A stretch of 64,000 nt of DNA from CTSoil-043 sp963821235 (lineage in GTDB: Bacteria > Chloroflexota > Limnocylindria > Limnocylindrales > CSP1-4). This document shows, in pieces, positions 56,325 through 64,000 of this stretch (positions are counted from its first letter, which is position 1; each line of letters opens with the position of its first letter). Below the pieces are notes generated by a model that saw only the letters and a program-made list of their open reading frames with translations, did not search any database and had not been told where the DNA came from. Location: NCBI GenBank assembly GCA_963821235.1, contig CAWGCS010000001.1, positions 1,674,001 to 1,738,000 on the forward strand, given 5' to 3'. The translations under genes were made by a program, and so were the position numbers.

Positions 56325-57032
56325 ATGGAGCGACTCGAGGGCCGCGTGGCGATGGTGACGGGGGCCAGCCGCGGGATCGGGGCCGCGGTGGCCCGGGAGC
56401 TCGATCGCGCGGGCGTGCGGCTGGGCCTCGCCTCGCGGAGCGGCTCGGACCTCGGGATCCCGGGGGCGGTCGCGATGCCGTGCGACGTCCGCGAGCCGGG
56501 GCAGCTCGAGGCGCTCGCCGCCGCCACGGTCAAGCGGCACGGCCGGCTCGATATCCTGGTGGTGAACGCTGGCGTCGGCGCCTACGGCCCGTTCCTGGAG
56601 CTGCCGCCCGACCAGCTGGACGAGATGATCGACGTCAACGTGAAGGGTGCGCTGTACACCGTGCGAGCCGCCCTGCCGCACCTCCTGCGCAGCGACGCCG
56701 CGGACATCGTCACCGTCGCCAGCGAGGCCGGCCGGCGGGGCCTGCCGTACGAGGCCACCTACTGCGCCTCGAAGTTCGCCCAGGTCGGGCTGACCCGGGC
56801 CCTCGACCACGAGCTCCGCGAGCACGGGATCCGGTGCACGAACGTCTGCCCGGGCGGCGTCGCGACCGACTTCGCAATGGGCCGCGGCCGGACGCCGGAG
56901 ATGCCGGCGCTCGCCGGGATGATGGCGCCCGAGGACGTGGCCGAGGTCGTCCTGTTCGTCCTGACGCGGCCGCGCGGGCACCGCATCCTCGAGGTCGTCC
57001 TCCGTCCGGTCGCCGAGACCTCCTGGGGGTAG
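56325..57032 (+). CDS. Short-chain dehydrogenase/reductase
   Basis: 235 residues. Cofactor motif VTGASRGIGAAVARE, NAG in VVNAGVGAYG, catalytic Ser in VTVASEAGRRG and the YxxxK pair in TYCASKFAQVG; PGGVATDF follows. Arg after the glycine motif (LASRSGSD) suggests NADP preference. The substrate is unknown; the position next to xylR and a sugar-type Gfo/Idh gene suggests a sugar or sugar acid. GGAGGAGG lies 4 nt before the ATG. The Gfo/Idh gene starts 4 nt after its stop. Confidence 0.9.
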   Translation: MERLEGRVAMVTGASRGIGAAVARELDRAGVRLGLASRSGSDLGIPGAVAMPCDVREPGQLEALAAATVKRHGRLDILVVNAGVGAYGPFLELPPDQLDEMIDVNVKGALYTVRAALPHLLRSDAADIVTVASEAGRRGLPYEATYCASKFAQVGLTRALDHELREHGIRCTNVCPGGVATDFAMGRGRTPEMPALAGMMAPEDVAEVVLFVLTRPRGHRILEVVLRPVAETSWG

Positions 57033-57036
57033 GCCG

Positions 57037-58026
57037 ATGCCCTCGCTCCGATGGGGGATCCTGTCCACGGCGCGGATCGCCACGGAGAAGGTGATCCCCG
57101 GGATCCTCCGGGCGCCCCGCTGCGACGTCGTGGCGATCGCGTCGCGGGACCAGGGGCGCGCCCGGGCCGTCGCCACGCGGCACGGGATCCCCCGCGTCCA
57201 CGGCTCGTACGAGGCGCTCCTCGCCGACCCGGAGGTGGACGCCGTCTACATCCCGTTGCCCAACCACCTCCATGCCGAGTGGACGCTGGCCGCCGCACGG
57301 GCCGGCAAGCACGTCCTCTGCGAGAAGCCGCTCGCCATGACCGCGGCCGAGGCGGAGCGGATGGTCGAGGGCTGCCACGCTGCCGGCGTGGTCCTCATGG
57401 AGGCGTTCATGTATCGCCTCCACCCGTCCTGGCTCGCCGTTCGGCAGCTCGTCAGCGGCGGGCGCATCGGGCGCCTGACCGCCGTCGACAGCTGGTTCTC
57501 CTACTTCAACGACGACCCGGCCGACATCCGGAACGTGCGCGCGTACGGGGGCGGGGCCCTTTACGACATTGGCTGCTACTCGGTCAACCTCTCGCGCATG
57601 CTCTTCGGCGGCGAGCCGACGCGCGTCGAGGCCTCGATCGTCCGCGATCCGGCGAGCGGGGTGGATGTCCTGACGAGCGGGATCCTCGCCTTCGAGGGCG
57701 GCATCGCCACCTTCACCTGCTCGACCCGCGCCGAGCCGGACCAGCGCGTCGACGTCTACGGCACCGAGGGCCGGATCCGGGTCCGGATTCCGTTCAACAT
57801 CCCGCCCGACCAGCCCACCGAGATCGGCCTGACGGCCGGGGGCGACCCACCCGTCGCACCGGCGACCGAGACACTGAGGTTCGCACCCGCCGACGCGTAT
57901 GCCGTGGAGGCGGGCCGCTTCGCGGACGCGGTCCTCGACGGCGGCCCGCCACCGACGCCGCCCCAGGACGCAATCGCTAATCTCCGGGTGATCGAGCGGC
58001 TGTTCGCGGCGGCCGAGCGAAGCTGA
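57037..58026 (+). CDS. Gfo/Idh/MocA-family oxidoreductase
   Basis: 329 residues. N-terminal NAD(P) Rossmann domain (LRWGILSTARIATEKVIPGI), the family motif HVLCEKPLAMTAAEA with catalytic Lys, and a C-terminal beta-sheet domain with GGGALYDIGCYSVNLSRMLFG, the segment carrying the catalytic Asp/His-type residues (Asp then Cys-Tyr). It oxidises or reduces a sugar; D-xylose 1-dehydrogenase and glucose-fructose oxidoreductase are relatives. A role in a second xylose route is possible. It is translationally close to the SDR gene. Confidence 0.9.
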   Translation: MPSLRWGILSTARIATEKVIPGILRAPRCDVVAIASRDQGRARAVATRHGIPRVHGSYEALLADPEVDAVYIPLPNHLHAEWTLAAARAGKHVLCEKPLAMTAAEAERMVEGCHAAGVVLMEAFMYRLHPSWLAVRQLVSGGRIGRLTAVDSWFSYFNDDPADIRNVRAYGGGALYDIGCYSVNLSRMLFGGEPTRVEASIVRDPASGVDVLTSGILAFEGGIATFTCSTRAEPDQRVDVYGTEGRIRVRIPFNIPPDQPTEIGLTAGGDPPVAPATETLRFAPADAYAVEAGRFADAVLDGGPPPTPPQDAIANLRVIERLFAAAERS

Positions 58027-58044
58027 GGCGCTGCCAGGGGGAGA

Positions 58045-59976
58045 ATGATGGACATGGATCGGCGGACCACGCCCGAGGCGAGCCCGGCGCCCGCCCCGGC
58101 CCGGCGCTCGCGGCGCCCGCTCGCGATCGCGGCGGTCGCCGTCCTCGCGGTCGTGCTCGTCGCAGGGGGCGTCCTCCTTGCCACCCGGCCGGCGACGACG
58201 GCGGTCGCCTGCCCGCCGATGCAGGATCACCCGGAGTGGTCGGTCGCGCGGCGCTGGGACGAGGCCCTGCTCGACGCGATCCGGCGGGCGCTCCCGAACC
58301 CGCCCCTCCACGCCCGCAACCTCTTCCACCTGTCGGTCGCGATGTGGGACGCCTGGGCCGCCTACGACCCGTCGGCGTCGGGCTACCTCGTGAAGGAGAG
58401 GCAGACCGCGCGGGACGTCGCGGCGGCCCGTGAGGAGGCGATCAGCTACGCGGCCTACCGCGTCCTCACGGAGCGGTACATCAAGGCCGTCGGCGGAAGC
58501 GACTCCCTCTCCGAGTTCGACAACCTGATGGACAGCCTCTGCCACCCCCTCGACGTGACGACGACGGAGGGCGACTCCCCGGCTGCGGTCGGGAACCGGA
58601 TCGCCGCCGCGGTCATCGCCTACGGGAAGACCGACGGCTCGAACGAGGCCGGCGGCTACGGGGACACGGCCTACGAGCCCGTCAATCCGCCGCTCGTCGT
58701 CAACCAGCCGGGCGCCACCCTGGTCGACCCGAACCGCTGGCAGCCCCTCCAGATCGAGCATATGATCTCCCAGAACGGGATCCCCGTGACGAACGGCGTC
58801 CAGCAGGCCGTGGGAACGCACTGGGGCCACGTCACCCCCTTCGCCATCCCTGCCGGCGGCGCCGCCGGCGTGCCGATCGACCCCGGGCCCCAGCCGCGAC
58901 TCGGCGACCCGGCGACCGACGCCGAGTTCAAGTCCCAGGCGGTCGAGGTGATCCGCGACAGCAGCCTGCTCGACCCGACCGAGGGGCTGACGATCGACAT
59001 CTCGCCCGGGGCCCGCGGGGCCAACGAACTCGGGACGAACGACGGCCAGGGCCACCCGGTCAACCCGGCCACCGGCCAGCCGTATCCGTCAGACGTGGTC
59101 AACCTGGCCGACTTCGGGCGGGTGATGGCGGAGTTCTGGGCCGACGGTCCGAAGTCGGAGACGCCGCCCGGCCACTGGAACGTCCTCGCCAACCTCGTCT
59201 CGGACGAGCTCGACCCCGACCTGCGGATCGGCGGCAGCGGCGAGGCGGTCGACCGCCTGCAATGGGACGTCAAGCTCTACTTCACCCTCAACGGGGCGGT
59301 CCACGACGCGGCGATCGCCGCCTGGGGGCTCAAGGGACACTACGACGGCGTGCGGCCCATCTCCATGATCCGCTACATGGGTGGGCTCGGGCAGTCGAGC
59401 GACCCGAGCCTCCCCTCCTACGACAAGGAGGGGCTGCCGCTCGTGCCCGGGCTCATCGAGGTCGTCACGAAGGAGACCGCGGCGCCGGGCGGGCGCCACG
59501 CGGCTCTCAAGGGCCACGAGGGCGAGATCGCGATCCGGGCCTGGGCCGGCAACCCCGCCGATCCCAAGGCCGAGATCGGCGGCGTCCGCTGGATCCTCGC
59601 CACGACGTTCGTGCCCTACCAGCTGCCGACGTTCGTGACGCCGGCCTTCCCGGGCTACGCCTCGGGGCACAGCTCGTTCAGCCGGGCGGGCGCCGAGGTG
59701 CTCACCGCCTTCACTGGCAGCGAGTACTTCCCGGGAGGCGTCAGCGGCTACACGATCAAGGCGGGGTCCCTCAAGTTCGAGAAGGGCCCCACGACCGATA
59801 TCCGCCTCGAGTGGGCGACCTACTACGACGCCTCCGACCAGGCCGGCCAGTCGCGGCTCTGGGGCGGCATCCACGTCCAGGCCGACGACTTCATCGGGCG
59901 GCGGATCGGGTCAGCCTGCGGCACGGCCGCGTGGGCGCTGGCCCAGCGCTACTTCGATGGCAAGGTGGGCTCGTGA
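58045..59976 (+). CDS. Vanadium-dependent haloperoxidase-like (PAP2-fold) membrane-anchored enzyme
   Basis: 643 residues. An N-terminal membrane anchor or signal (LAIAAVAVLAVVLVAGGVLLA) places the helical catalytic domain outside. The vanadate site of haloperoxidases is complete: Lys430 and Arg437 (7 apart, in KGHYDGVRPIS), His542 in GYASGHSSFSRAG, and Arg604/His610 (6 apart, in SRLWGGIHVQADDF), as in chloroperoxidase Lys353/Arg360/His404/Arg490/His496. An acid phosphatase activity is the alternative for this fold. Starts at 58045, 58048 and 58054 are all possible after GGGGGAG. Confidence 0.9.
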   Translation: MMDMDRRTTPEASPAPAPARRSRRPLAIAAVAVLAVVLVAGGVLLATRPATTAVACPPMQDHPEWSVARRWDEALLDAIRRALPNPPLHARNLFHLSVAMWDAWAAYDPSASGYLVKERQTARDVAAAREEAISYAAYRVLTERYIKAVGGSDSLSEFDNLMDSLCHPLDVTTTEGDSPAAVGNRIAAAVIAYGKTDGSNEAGGYGDTAYEPVNPPLVVNQPGATLVDPNRWQPLQIEHMISQNGIPVTNGVQQAVGTHWGHVTPFAIPAGGAAGVPIDPGPQPRLGDPATDAEFKSQAVEVIRDSSLLDPTEGLTIDISPGARGANELGTNDGQGHPVNPATGQPYPSDVVNLADFGRVMAEFWADGPKSETPPGHWNVLANLVSDELDPDLRIGGSGEAVDRLQWDVKLYFTLNGAVHDAAIAAWGLKGHYDGVRPISMIRYMGGLGQSSDPSLPSYDKEGLPLVPGLIEVVTKETAAPGGRHAALKGHEGEIAIRAWAGNPADPKAEIGGVRWILATTFVPYQLPTFVTPAFPGYASGHSSFSRAGAEVLTAFTGSEYFPGGVSGYTIKAGSLKFEKGPTTDIRLEWATYYDASDQAGQSRLWGGIHVQADDFIGRRIGSACGTAAWALAQRYFDGKVGS

Positions 59977-60031
59977 GGGTCACGCACGGCCCGCGGCCGC
60001 GGCAGCTCTCCGGCCGGGGGCGACGGGCGCG

Positions 60032-61687
60032 GTGAGGCGACGGGCGGCGATCGGCCTCGGCGCCGCGATCGTCGTGCTCGCGGGCGCTGCGGTCGGCGGC
60101 TACGTCCTGGTCTCCGGGGGCGGAGTGACCCCGACCGCCGCGCTCGGCCCGCCCCGCTTCGTGGAGGAGACGGCGACGGCCGGCCTCGACCACACCTACG
60201 GCGGCGGCGTCACCTTCGACACCGGCGGCGGCGTCGCCGTCCTCGACTGCGATGCCGACGGGCGCCCCGACGTCTTCGTCGCCGGCGGCAGACACCCGGC
60301 GGCCCTCTTCCGAAACGACGGACCGACCGGAGGCGCGCTCCGCTTCACGCGCCTCGCGGACCCCGCGACCGACCTCTCCGACGTCACTGCCGCCTACCCG
60401 CTCGACGTCGACGGCGACGGGCTCGTCGACCTCGCGGTCCTCCGGGTCGGGGAGAACGTCCTCCTCCGCGGCCGCGGCGACTGCCGCTTCGAGCGGGCGA
60501 ACGAGGCCTGGGGCTTCAGCGGGGGGGGCGCCTGGTCGACCGCGTTCTCCGCCCGATGGGACGGCGCCGCCCGCCTCCCGACGCTCGCCGTCGGCAACTA
60601 CCTGTCCGTCGACGCGACCGGCGCGCCGACCTTCGACTGCGCTCCCAACGAGCTCTTCGTGCCGGGCCCGGGCGCGACCGCCTACGGCCCGCCCGCGGCC
60701 CTCGCCCCCGGCTACTGCACCCTGTCGATCCTCTTCAGCGACTGGGACCGCTCGGGACGCCGCGACCTCCGCGTGACGAACGACCGCCACTACTACGTCG
60801 ACGGCTCCGACCAGCTCTGGCGGATCGACGGGAGCGTGCCGCCACGCGCCTACACCGCCGACGACGGCTGGGTCTCGATGCAGATCTGGGGGATGGGGAT
60901 CGCCGGCCAGGACCTGACCGGCGACGGCTACCCCGAGTACTACCTCACCAGCCAGGGCGACAACAAGCTCCAGACGCTGACCGTGGGGCCGGAGAAGCCG
61001 ACCTTCCGGGACATCGCCCTGCGGCGCGGCGTCAACGCCGCGCAGCCATTCGCCGGCGGCGACGTGCTCCCGTCCACGGCCTGGCATCCGGAGTTCGCCG
61101 ACGTCAACAACGACGGGTTCCCGGACCTCTTCGTCTCGAAGGGCAACGTGAGCGCAGAGCCCGACCACGCGGCGAAGGACCCCAGCAACCTGCTCCTCGG
61201 CCGGGCCGACGGGACGTTCGGGGAGGCGGCCGACGCCGCGGGGACCCTCAGCTTCGAACGCGGACGCGGGGCGGCGCTCGCCGACTTCAACCTGGACGGG
61301 CTCCTCGACCTCGTCGAGGTGAACGTGGACGCGCCGGTGCGGCTCTGGCGCAACGTCGGCGCCGGGAGCGCGGAAGCGCCGCTTGCCATGGGACGCTGGG
61401 TCGCGCTGCGGCCGCGCCAGGCAGGCCCCAACGGCGACGCCGTCGGAGCGTGGCTGGAGGTCCGCGTCGGGGAGGCCGTCATCCGGCGCGAGCTGACGGT
61501 CGGCGGCGGCCACGGCGGCGGCCAGGACGGCTGGATCCACGTGGGCCTCGGTCCGTCGGACCGGGCCGACGTTCGCGTGCAGTGGCCCGACGGCACGTGG
61601 GGCCCGTGGGTCCGGCTGGCGGCGGACCGGTTCTGGGTCCTGGAGCGCGACGCTACTGCGGCGACGCCGTGGACCCCACCGCGGTAG
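60032..61687 (+). CDS. CRTAC1-family secreted FG-GAP/UnbV repeat protein
   Basis: 551 residues from a GTG at 60032. After a membrane anchor (AAIGLGAAIVVLAGAAVGGYVL) come integrin-like FG-GAP/VCBS calcium-loop repeats (VAVLDCDADGRPDVF, PLDVDGDGLVDLAVL, FADVNNDGFPDLFVS, LADFNLDGLLDLVEV) that should build a seven-bladed propeller, and a C-terminal ASPIC/UnbV domain (VQWPDGTWGPW). It starts 55 nt after the haloperoxidase-like gene. Its role is unknown; a substrate-binding or partner role outside the cell is inferred. Confidence 0.88.
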   Translation: MRRRAAIGLGAAIVVLAGAAVGGYVLVSGGGVTPTAALGPPRFVEETATAGLDHTYGGGVTFDTGGGVAVLDCDADGRPDVFVAGGRHPAALFRNDGPTGGALRFTRLADPATDLSDVTAAYPLDVDGDGLVDLAVLRVGENVLLRGRGDCRFERANEAWGFSGGGAWSTAFSARWDGAARLPTLAVGNYLSVDATGAPTFDCAPNELFVPGPGATAYGPPAALAPGYCTLSILFSDWDRSGRRDLRVTNDRHYYVDGSDQLWRIDGSVPPRAYTADDGWVSMQIWGMGIAGQDLTGDGYPEYYLTSQGDNKLQTLTVGPEKPTFRDIALRRGVNAAQPFAGGDVLPSTAWHPEFADVNNDGFPDLFVSKGNVSAEPDHAAKDPSNLLLGRADGTFGEAADAAGTLSFERGRGAALADFNLDGLLDLVEVNVDAPVRLWRNVGAGSAEAPLAMGRWVALRPRQAGPNGDAVGAWLEVRVGEAVIRRELTVGGGHGGGQDGWIHVGLGPSDRADVRVQWPDGTWGPWVRLAADRFWVLERDATAATPWTPPR

Positions 61688-61719
61688 CCGGGGGCGGGCG
61701 GCGACGTCCAGCCGGTCTG

Positions 61720-62607
61720 TCAGGCGTCCCGCCAGCGGTGCGGACGACCCCGCAGCACGGCCAGGCCCCAGCGCTCGCAGAAGTCGAGCCAGGCGGCGCG
61801 GTCGGCGCCGCGCCAGCGGAGGTCGTCCGCCGCCCGCTCGGCGAGGGGCGCGTCGAGGCGGAGCGTCGCCAGGTCGCGGAAGAGGAGCGCGTCGGCCCAG
61901 CGCTCGCGGAGCGTCGCCGCCAGCCGGGGCGCCCCTCGGACGCCCGCCGGCCACGAAGCGGCGGGCGCGTCCCGCACGCCTTCCAGCGAGCCGAAGGTGA
62001 CGAGCACTGCCGCGGCCGTCACCGCCCCGAAGCCGGGGATCCCGGGGAACCCGTCGGCGGCGTCGCCGACGAGAGCCAGCCAGTCGGGGATCGCGATCGG
62101 CGGGACGCCCCACTTGGCCCGCACGCCCGCCTCCCCGTAGGTCAGGCCCCGCCGCCGGTCGCGGAGCACGACCCGCTCGTCGCGGACCACCTGGGCGAGG
62201 TCCTTGTCGGGCGTGCACACCAGCACCTGGACCACGTCGGTCCCGGCCGCGAAGCGCGCCGCCGCAGTGGCGAGCGCGTCGTCGGCCTCAAGCTCGACCA
62301 TCGCCCACAGCGGGATCCCGAGCGCCTCGATGGCCTCCTCGGCGACAGGGAACTGGGCGAGCAGGTCGGCGGGGACGCCGACCTCGGACTTGTAGCCCGC
62401 CCACAGGTCGTTGCGGAACGACCGGATGACGCGGTCGTGGGCGCACGCGACATGCGTCGCGCCCTCGTCCCGCAGGAGGGCGAGGAGCGTCCCGACCAGC
62501 CCGGCGACGGCGCCCAGGGCCATGCCGTCCCGGCCGCGGACGGGCGGTCGCGGAGCGTGGTAGGCGCGGAAGAGCTCGTACGTCGCGTCGACGAGGTGGA
62601 CGCGCAC
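61720..62607 (-). CDS. Stand-alone 5'-3' exonuclease (PolI N-terminal / FEN type)
   Basis: 295 residues from a GTG at 62607. PIN/FEN domain with acidic metal ligands (HLVDATYELFRAYHA; ELEADDALATAA; CTPDKDLAQVV; LVGDAADGFPGIPGFG) and the helix-3-turn-helix GIPGFGAVTAAAVLV that contacts DNA. No polymerase domain follows, so it resembles ExoIX/YpcP-type enzymes or 5'-nuclease domains that remove RNA primers and flaps. It lies 20 nt after the SRPBCC gene and is probably co-transcribed with it and the nicotinamidase. Confidence 0.92.
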   Translation of the reverse strand: MRVHLVDATYELFRAYHAPRPPVRGRDGMALGAVAGLVGTLLALLRDEGATHVACAHDRVIRSFRNDLWAGYKSEVGVPADLLAQFPVAEEAIEALGIPLWAMVELEADDALATAAARFAAGTDVVQVLVCTPDKDLAQVVRDERVVLRDRRRGLTYGEAGVRAKWGVPPIAIPDWLALVGDAADGFPGIPGFGAVTAAAVLVTFGSLEGVRDAPAASWPAGVRGAPRLAATLRERWADALLFRDLATLRLDAPLAERAADDLRWRGADRAAWLDFCERWGLAVLRGRPHRWRDA

Positions 62608-62627
62608 GATGGGCCCGGGGACGGGGC

Positions 62628-63203
62628 TCAGCCGGCGTCCGCGCCGCCGCCGGCGACGGCCTCAGCGTGCTGCGACTCGACGATCTCGCGGAGGCGCTCC
62701 AGGTCGGACTGGAAGATGGCGCCCATGACGGGCTTCTGGAGGAGCTGGCCGAGGTCGGGGAAGAAGGGCGGCACCAGGCGCTCGTCCCAGCGGACGAGGG
62801 TGCGTCCGCCGTCGATCGCCTCGAGCGTGAAGCGTCCCTCTCCCCGGTAGGTCCCGACGTGCCGGATCCCGAAACGGACGGGCGGCTCGTGCACGTCGAC
62901 CTCAACGGGGTCGACGATGCCGATGAGGAAGATCCGGACGTCGGCTTCGGCCAGGGTGCCGACTCCCACCGGGCCGGGCGAGCGGAGGCGGACGGCCTTC
63001 ATCTCGTCCATCCAGAGAGGCTGGCGCTCGATGTCGGAGACGAGGTCCCAGACCTCCCGGATCGGGGCGTCGATGGTGATCACCATCTTCATCACCGGAT
63101 CGGGTCCCTCGCCCCGGGCGACGAGGCTGCCGATCCAGCGGTCGGCCAGGAAGGCGCCGCCGAGCCCCGCCAGACCGAGGCCGGCGATGGTCCGCAGGCG
63201 CAT
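62628..63203 (-). CDS. SRPBCC-family protein with N-terminal hydrophobic segment
   Basis: 191 residues. The start MRLRTIAGLGLAGLGGAFLADRW is a short hydrophobic helix; the rest is a SRPBCC (polyketide cyclase / START-like) pocket: MVITIDAPIREVWDLVSDIERQPLWM and FTLEAIDGGRTLVRWDE, with a long C-terminal helix SDLERLREIVESQHAEA. Function unknown. The start overlaps the nicotinamidase stop by one base (TGATG). Confidence 0.78.
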   Translation of the reverse strand: MRLRTIAGLGLAGLGGAFLADRWIGSLVARGEGPDPVMKMVITIDAPIREVWDLVSDIERQPLWMDEMKAVRLRSPGPVGVGTLAEADVRIFLIGIVDPVEVDVHEPPVRFGIRHVGTYRGEGRFTLEAIDGGRTLVRWDERLVPPFFPDLGQLLQKPVMGAIFQSDLERLREIVESQHAEAVAGGGADAG

Positions 63204-63832
63204 CAGGTCCCCCGTTCGGTCGCCGCGGCCTCGATCGGTCGCAGCACGAGCATCGCCCCCGCGGCCGACATCGCCGCGAGGGCCCGCTCACCGTCGCCCG
63301 GAGCGACCTCCACGGCGCGGACCGCGTCCACCAGGACGTGCGTCTCGTAGCCGAGGGCGATCGCGTCGAGGACGGTGGCCTTGACGCAGTAGTCGGTGGC
63401 GAGGCCGCCGATCACGACCCGCCGGATGCCCCGGCTGCGGAGGAGCCCGTCGAGCTCGGTCGGGACCGTGGCGCCGGAGCGCGGATCGCGCATCGTGAAG
63501 CCGGAGTACCCGTCCTCGCCGTTGGTCCCCTTGCGGACCGAGGGCCCCGCGTCGGCCACCAGGCCCTGGTGGAGCTCCGCTCCCCACGTCCCGCCCACGC
63601 AGTGGACCGGCCACGTGCCGCCGTCCTTGGCGAAGTGCGGCGTGGCCGGAGGATGCCAGTCCTGCGTGTAGGCCACGAACGATCCGGCGGCCCGCGCGGC
63701 CGCGATCTCGGCGTTGAGGACCGGCATGATCGCCTCGGCACCGGCGACAGCCAGCCCGCCCGCCGGATCGGCGAAGTCGTTCTGGACGTCGACCGCCAGG
63801 AGGGCGGTGGCGGCGTCGTACTCCTCGTGCAT
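63203..63832 (-). CDS. pncA: Nicotinamidase (isochorismatase-family hydrolase)
   Basis: 209 residues. It deamidates nicotinamide to nicotinate for NAD salvage. Catalytic Asp15 in LLAVDVQNDF, Lys101 in SVRKGTNG and Cys149 in GLATDYCVKAT; metal-binding part QDWHPPATPHF and WPVHCVGGT. These match PncA rather than the general isochorismatase group. The ATG at 63832 has a TAGAGT box 6 nt upstream and no Shine-Dalgarno. First gene of a three-gene unit with the SRPBCC and exonuclease genes. Confidence 0.94.
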   Translation of the reverse strand: MHEEYDAATALLAVDVQNDFADPAGGLAVAGAEAIMPVLNAEIAAARAAGSFVAYTQDWHPPATPHFAKDGGTWPVHCVGGTWGAELHQGLVADAGPSVRKGTNGEDGYSGFTMRDPRSGATVPTELDGLLRSRGIRRVVIGGLATDYCVKATVLDAIALGYETHVLVDAVRAVEVAPGDGERALAAMSAAGAMLVLRPIEAAATERGT

Positions 63833-63838
63833 GGGGCG

Positions 63839-63844
63839 ACTCTA
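63839..63844 (-). promoter_or_regulatory. Candidate -10 box (TAGAGT) of a leaderless promoter for pncA
   Basis: Minus-strand order TAGAGT, CGCCCC, ATG, with no ribosome binding site. Confidence 0.4.
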
Positions 63845-63920
63845 CCGCAGCCCCCTCGCCACCGCAGCCTCCTCCGCCGCGTTCAGCGGACGGATCGGCT
63901 ACGCTCGGACCGGCGACCCG

Positions 63921-63945
63921 CCAGCCGGGTTCCCGACCCGGCTGG
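63921..63945. terminator. Perfect 10-bp hairpin near the right edge
   Basis: CCAGCCGGGT (63921-63930), loop TCCCG, ACCCGGCTGG (63936-63945). It lies upstream of pncA in a region where I see no gene before the window ends; it could terminate a gene arriving from the right, or be a regulatory palindrome. Confidence 0.4.
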
Positions 63946-64000
63946 CTGGCCCGGTCACCCGGATCGACCCGATCGCCTCGACCGCCACGCGCACGCCGCG

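Overview
The window is a stretch of very GC-rich bacterial chromosome, roughly 70% or more G+C by eye, packed with about 54 protein genes on both strands. I found no rRNA, tRNA, CRISPR array, transposase or phage gene. The gene content fits a free-living aerobic heterotroph of the high-GC Chloroflexota (Limnocylindria-like) or, less likely, an actinobacterium. The pointers are coenzyme F420 genes with three luciferase-like (LLM) flavoenzymes and a PPOX-type flavoenzyme, an argCJBRG cluster, single-layer-envelope lipoprotein transport, frequent GTG starts and many stop-start overlaps. The taxonomic call is inference.

Layout. 1-8605: universal stress protein fragment, S9 peptidase, C45-type acyltransferase, SRPBCC protein, 3-methyladenine glycosylase (tag), a secreted beta-propeller, and EamA and MFS transporters. 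8653-20580: argH, L-lactate dehydrogenase, ammonium transporter, an odd response regulator, glutamate synthase large subunit, a hemerythrin-like protein, a homocysteine-methyltransferase-family protein and a response regulator. 20577-27480: a soluble GAF histidine kinase and the arginine operon argC-J-B-R-G (minus strand), preceded by two ARG-box-like palindromes spaced 21 bp apart. 27919-31885: trxB, a methyltransferase and an ABC exporter, linked by GTGA overlaps. 31995-38206: a divergent cyclic-di-GMP locus. One side is a toroid-fold-like protein fused to an intact GGDEF domain. The other side is a 5TM-LYT sensor kinase, a CheY-like regulator and a receiver-PAS-degenerate GGDEF-EAL protein. 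38244-43161: F420 biosynthesis (cofD, cofC, cofE) with F420-type flavoenzymes. 43249-48373: DJ-1/PfpI protein, EAL protein, purine nucleoside phosphorylase, another LLM protein, a zinc-ribbon membrane protein and an inositol-monophosphatase-family enzyme. 48493-58026: a D-xylose locus (xylA and xylB on plus; xylR, xylF, xylH and xylG on minus) plus an SDR and a Gfo/Idh oxidoreductase. 58045-61687: a membrane-anchored vanadium-haloperoxidase-like enzyme and a CRTAC1 protein. 61720-63832: a stand-alone 5'-3' exonuclease, an SRPBCC protein and a nicotinamidase.

How the parts work together. Nitrogen enters by Amt and is assimilated by glutamate synthase. Glutamate feeds arginine synthesis, whose repressor gene lies inside its own operon. 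Xylose is imported by XylFHG, isomerised by XylA and phosphorylated by XylB under a ROK repressor. The signalling block at 32-38 kb has both a predicted cyclic-di-GMP maker and a predicted cyclic-di-GMP degrader next to a membrane sensor. Translation signals show a pattern: many genes that open a transcription unit lack a Shine-Dalgarno sequence and have a TANNNT-like -10 element only 6-9 nt before the start codon, which suggests leaderless mRNAs. Genes inside operons mostly start by ATGA or GTGA overlap.
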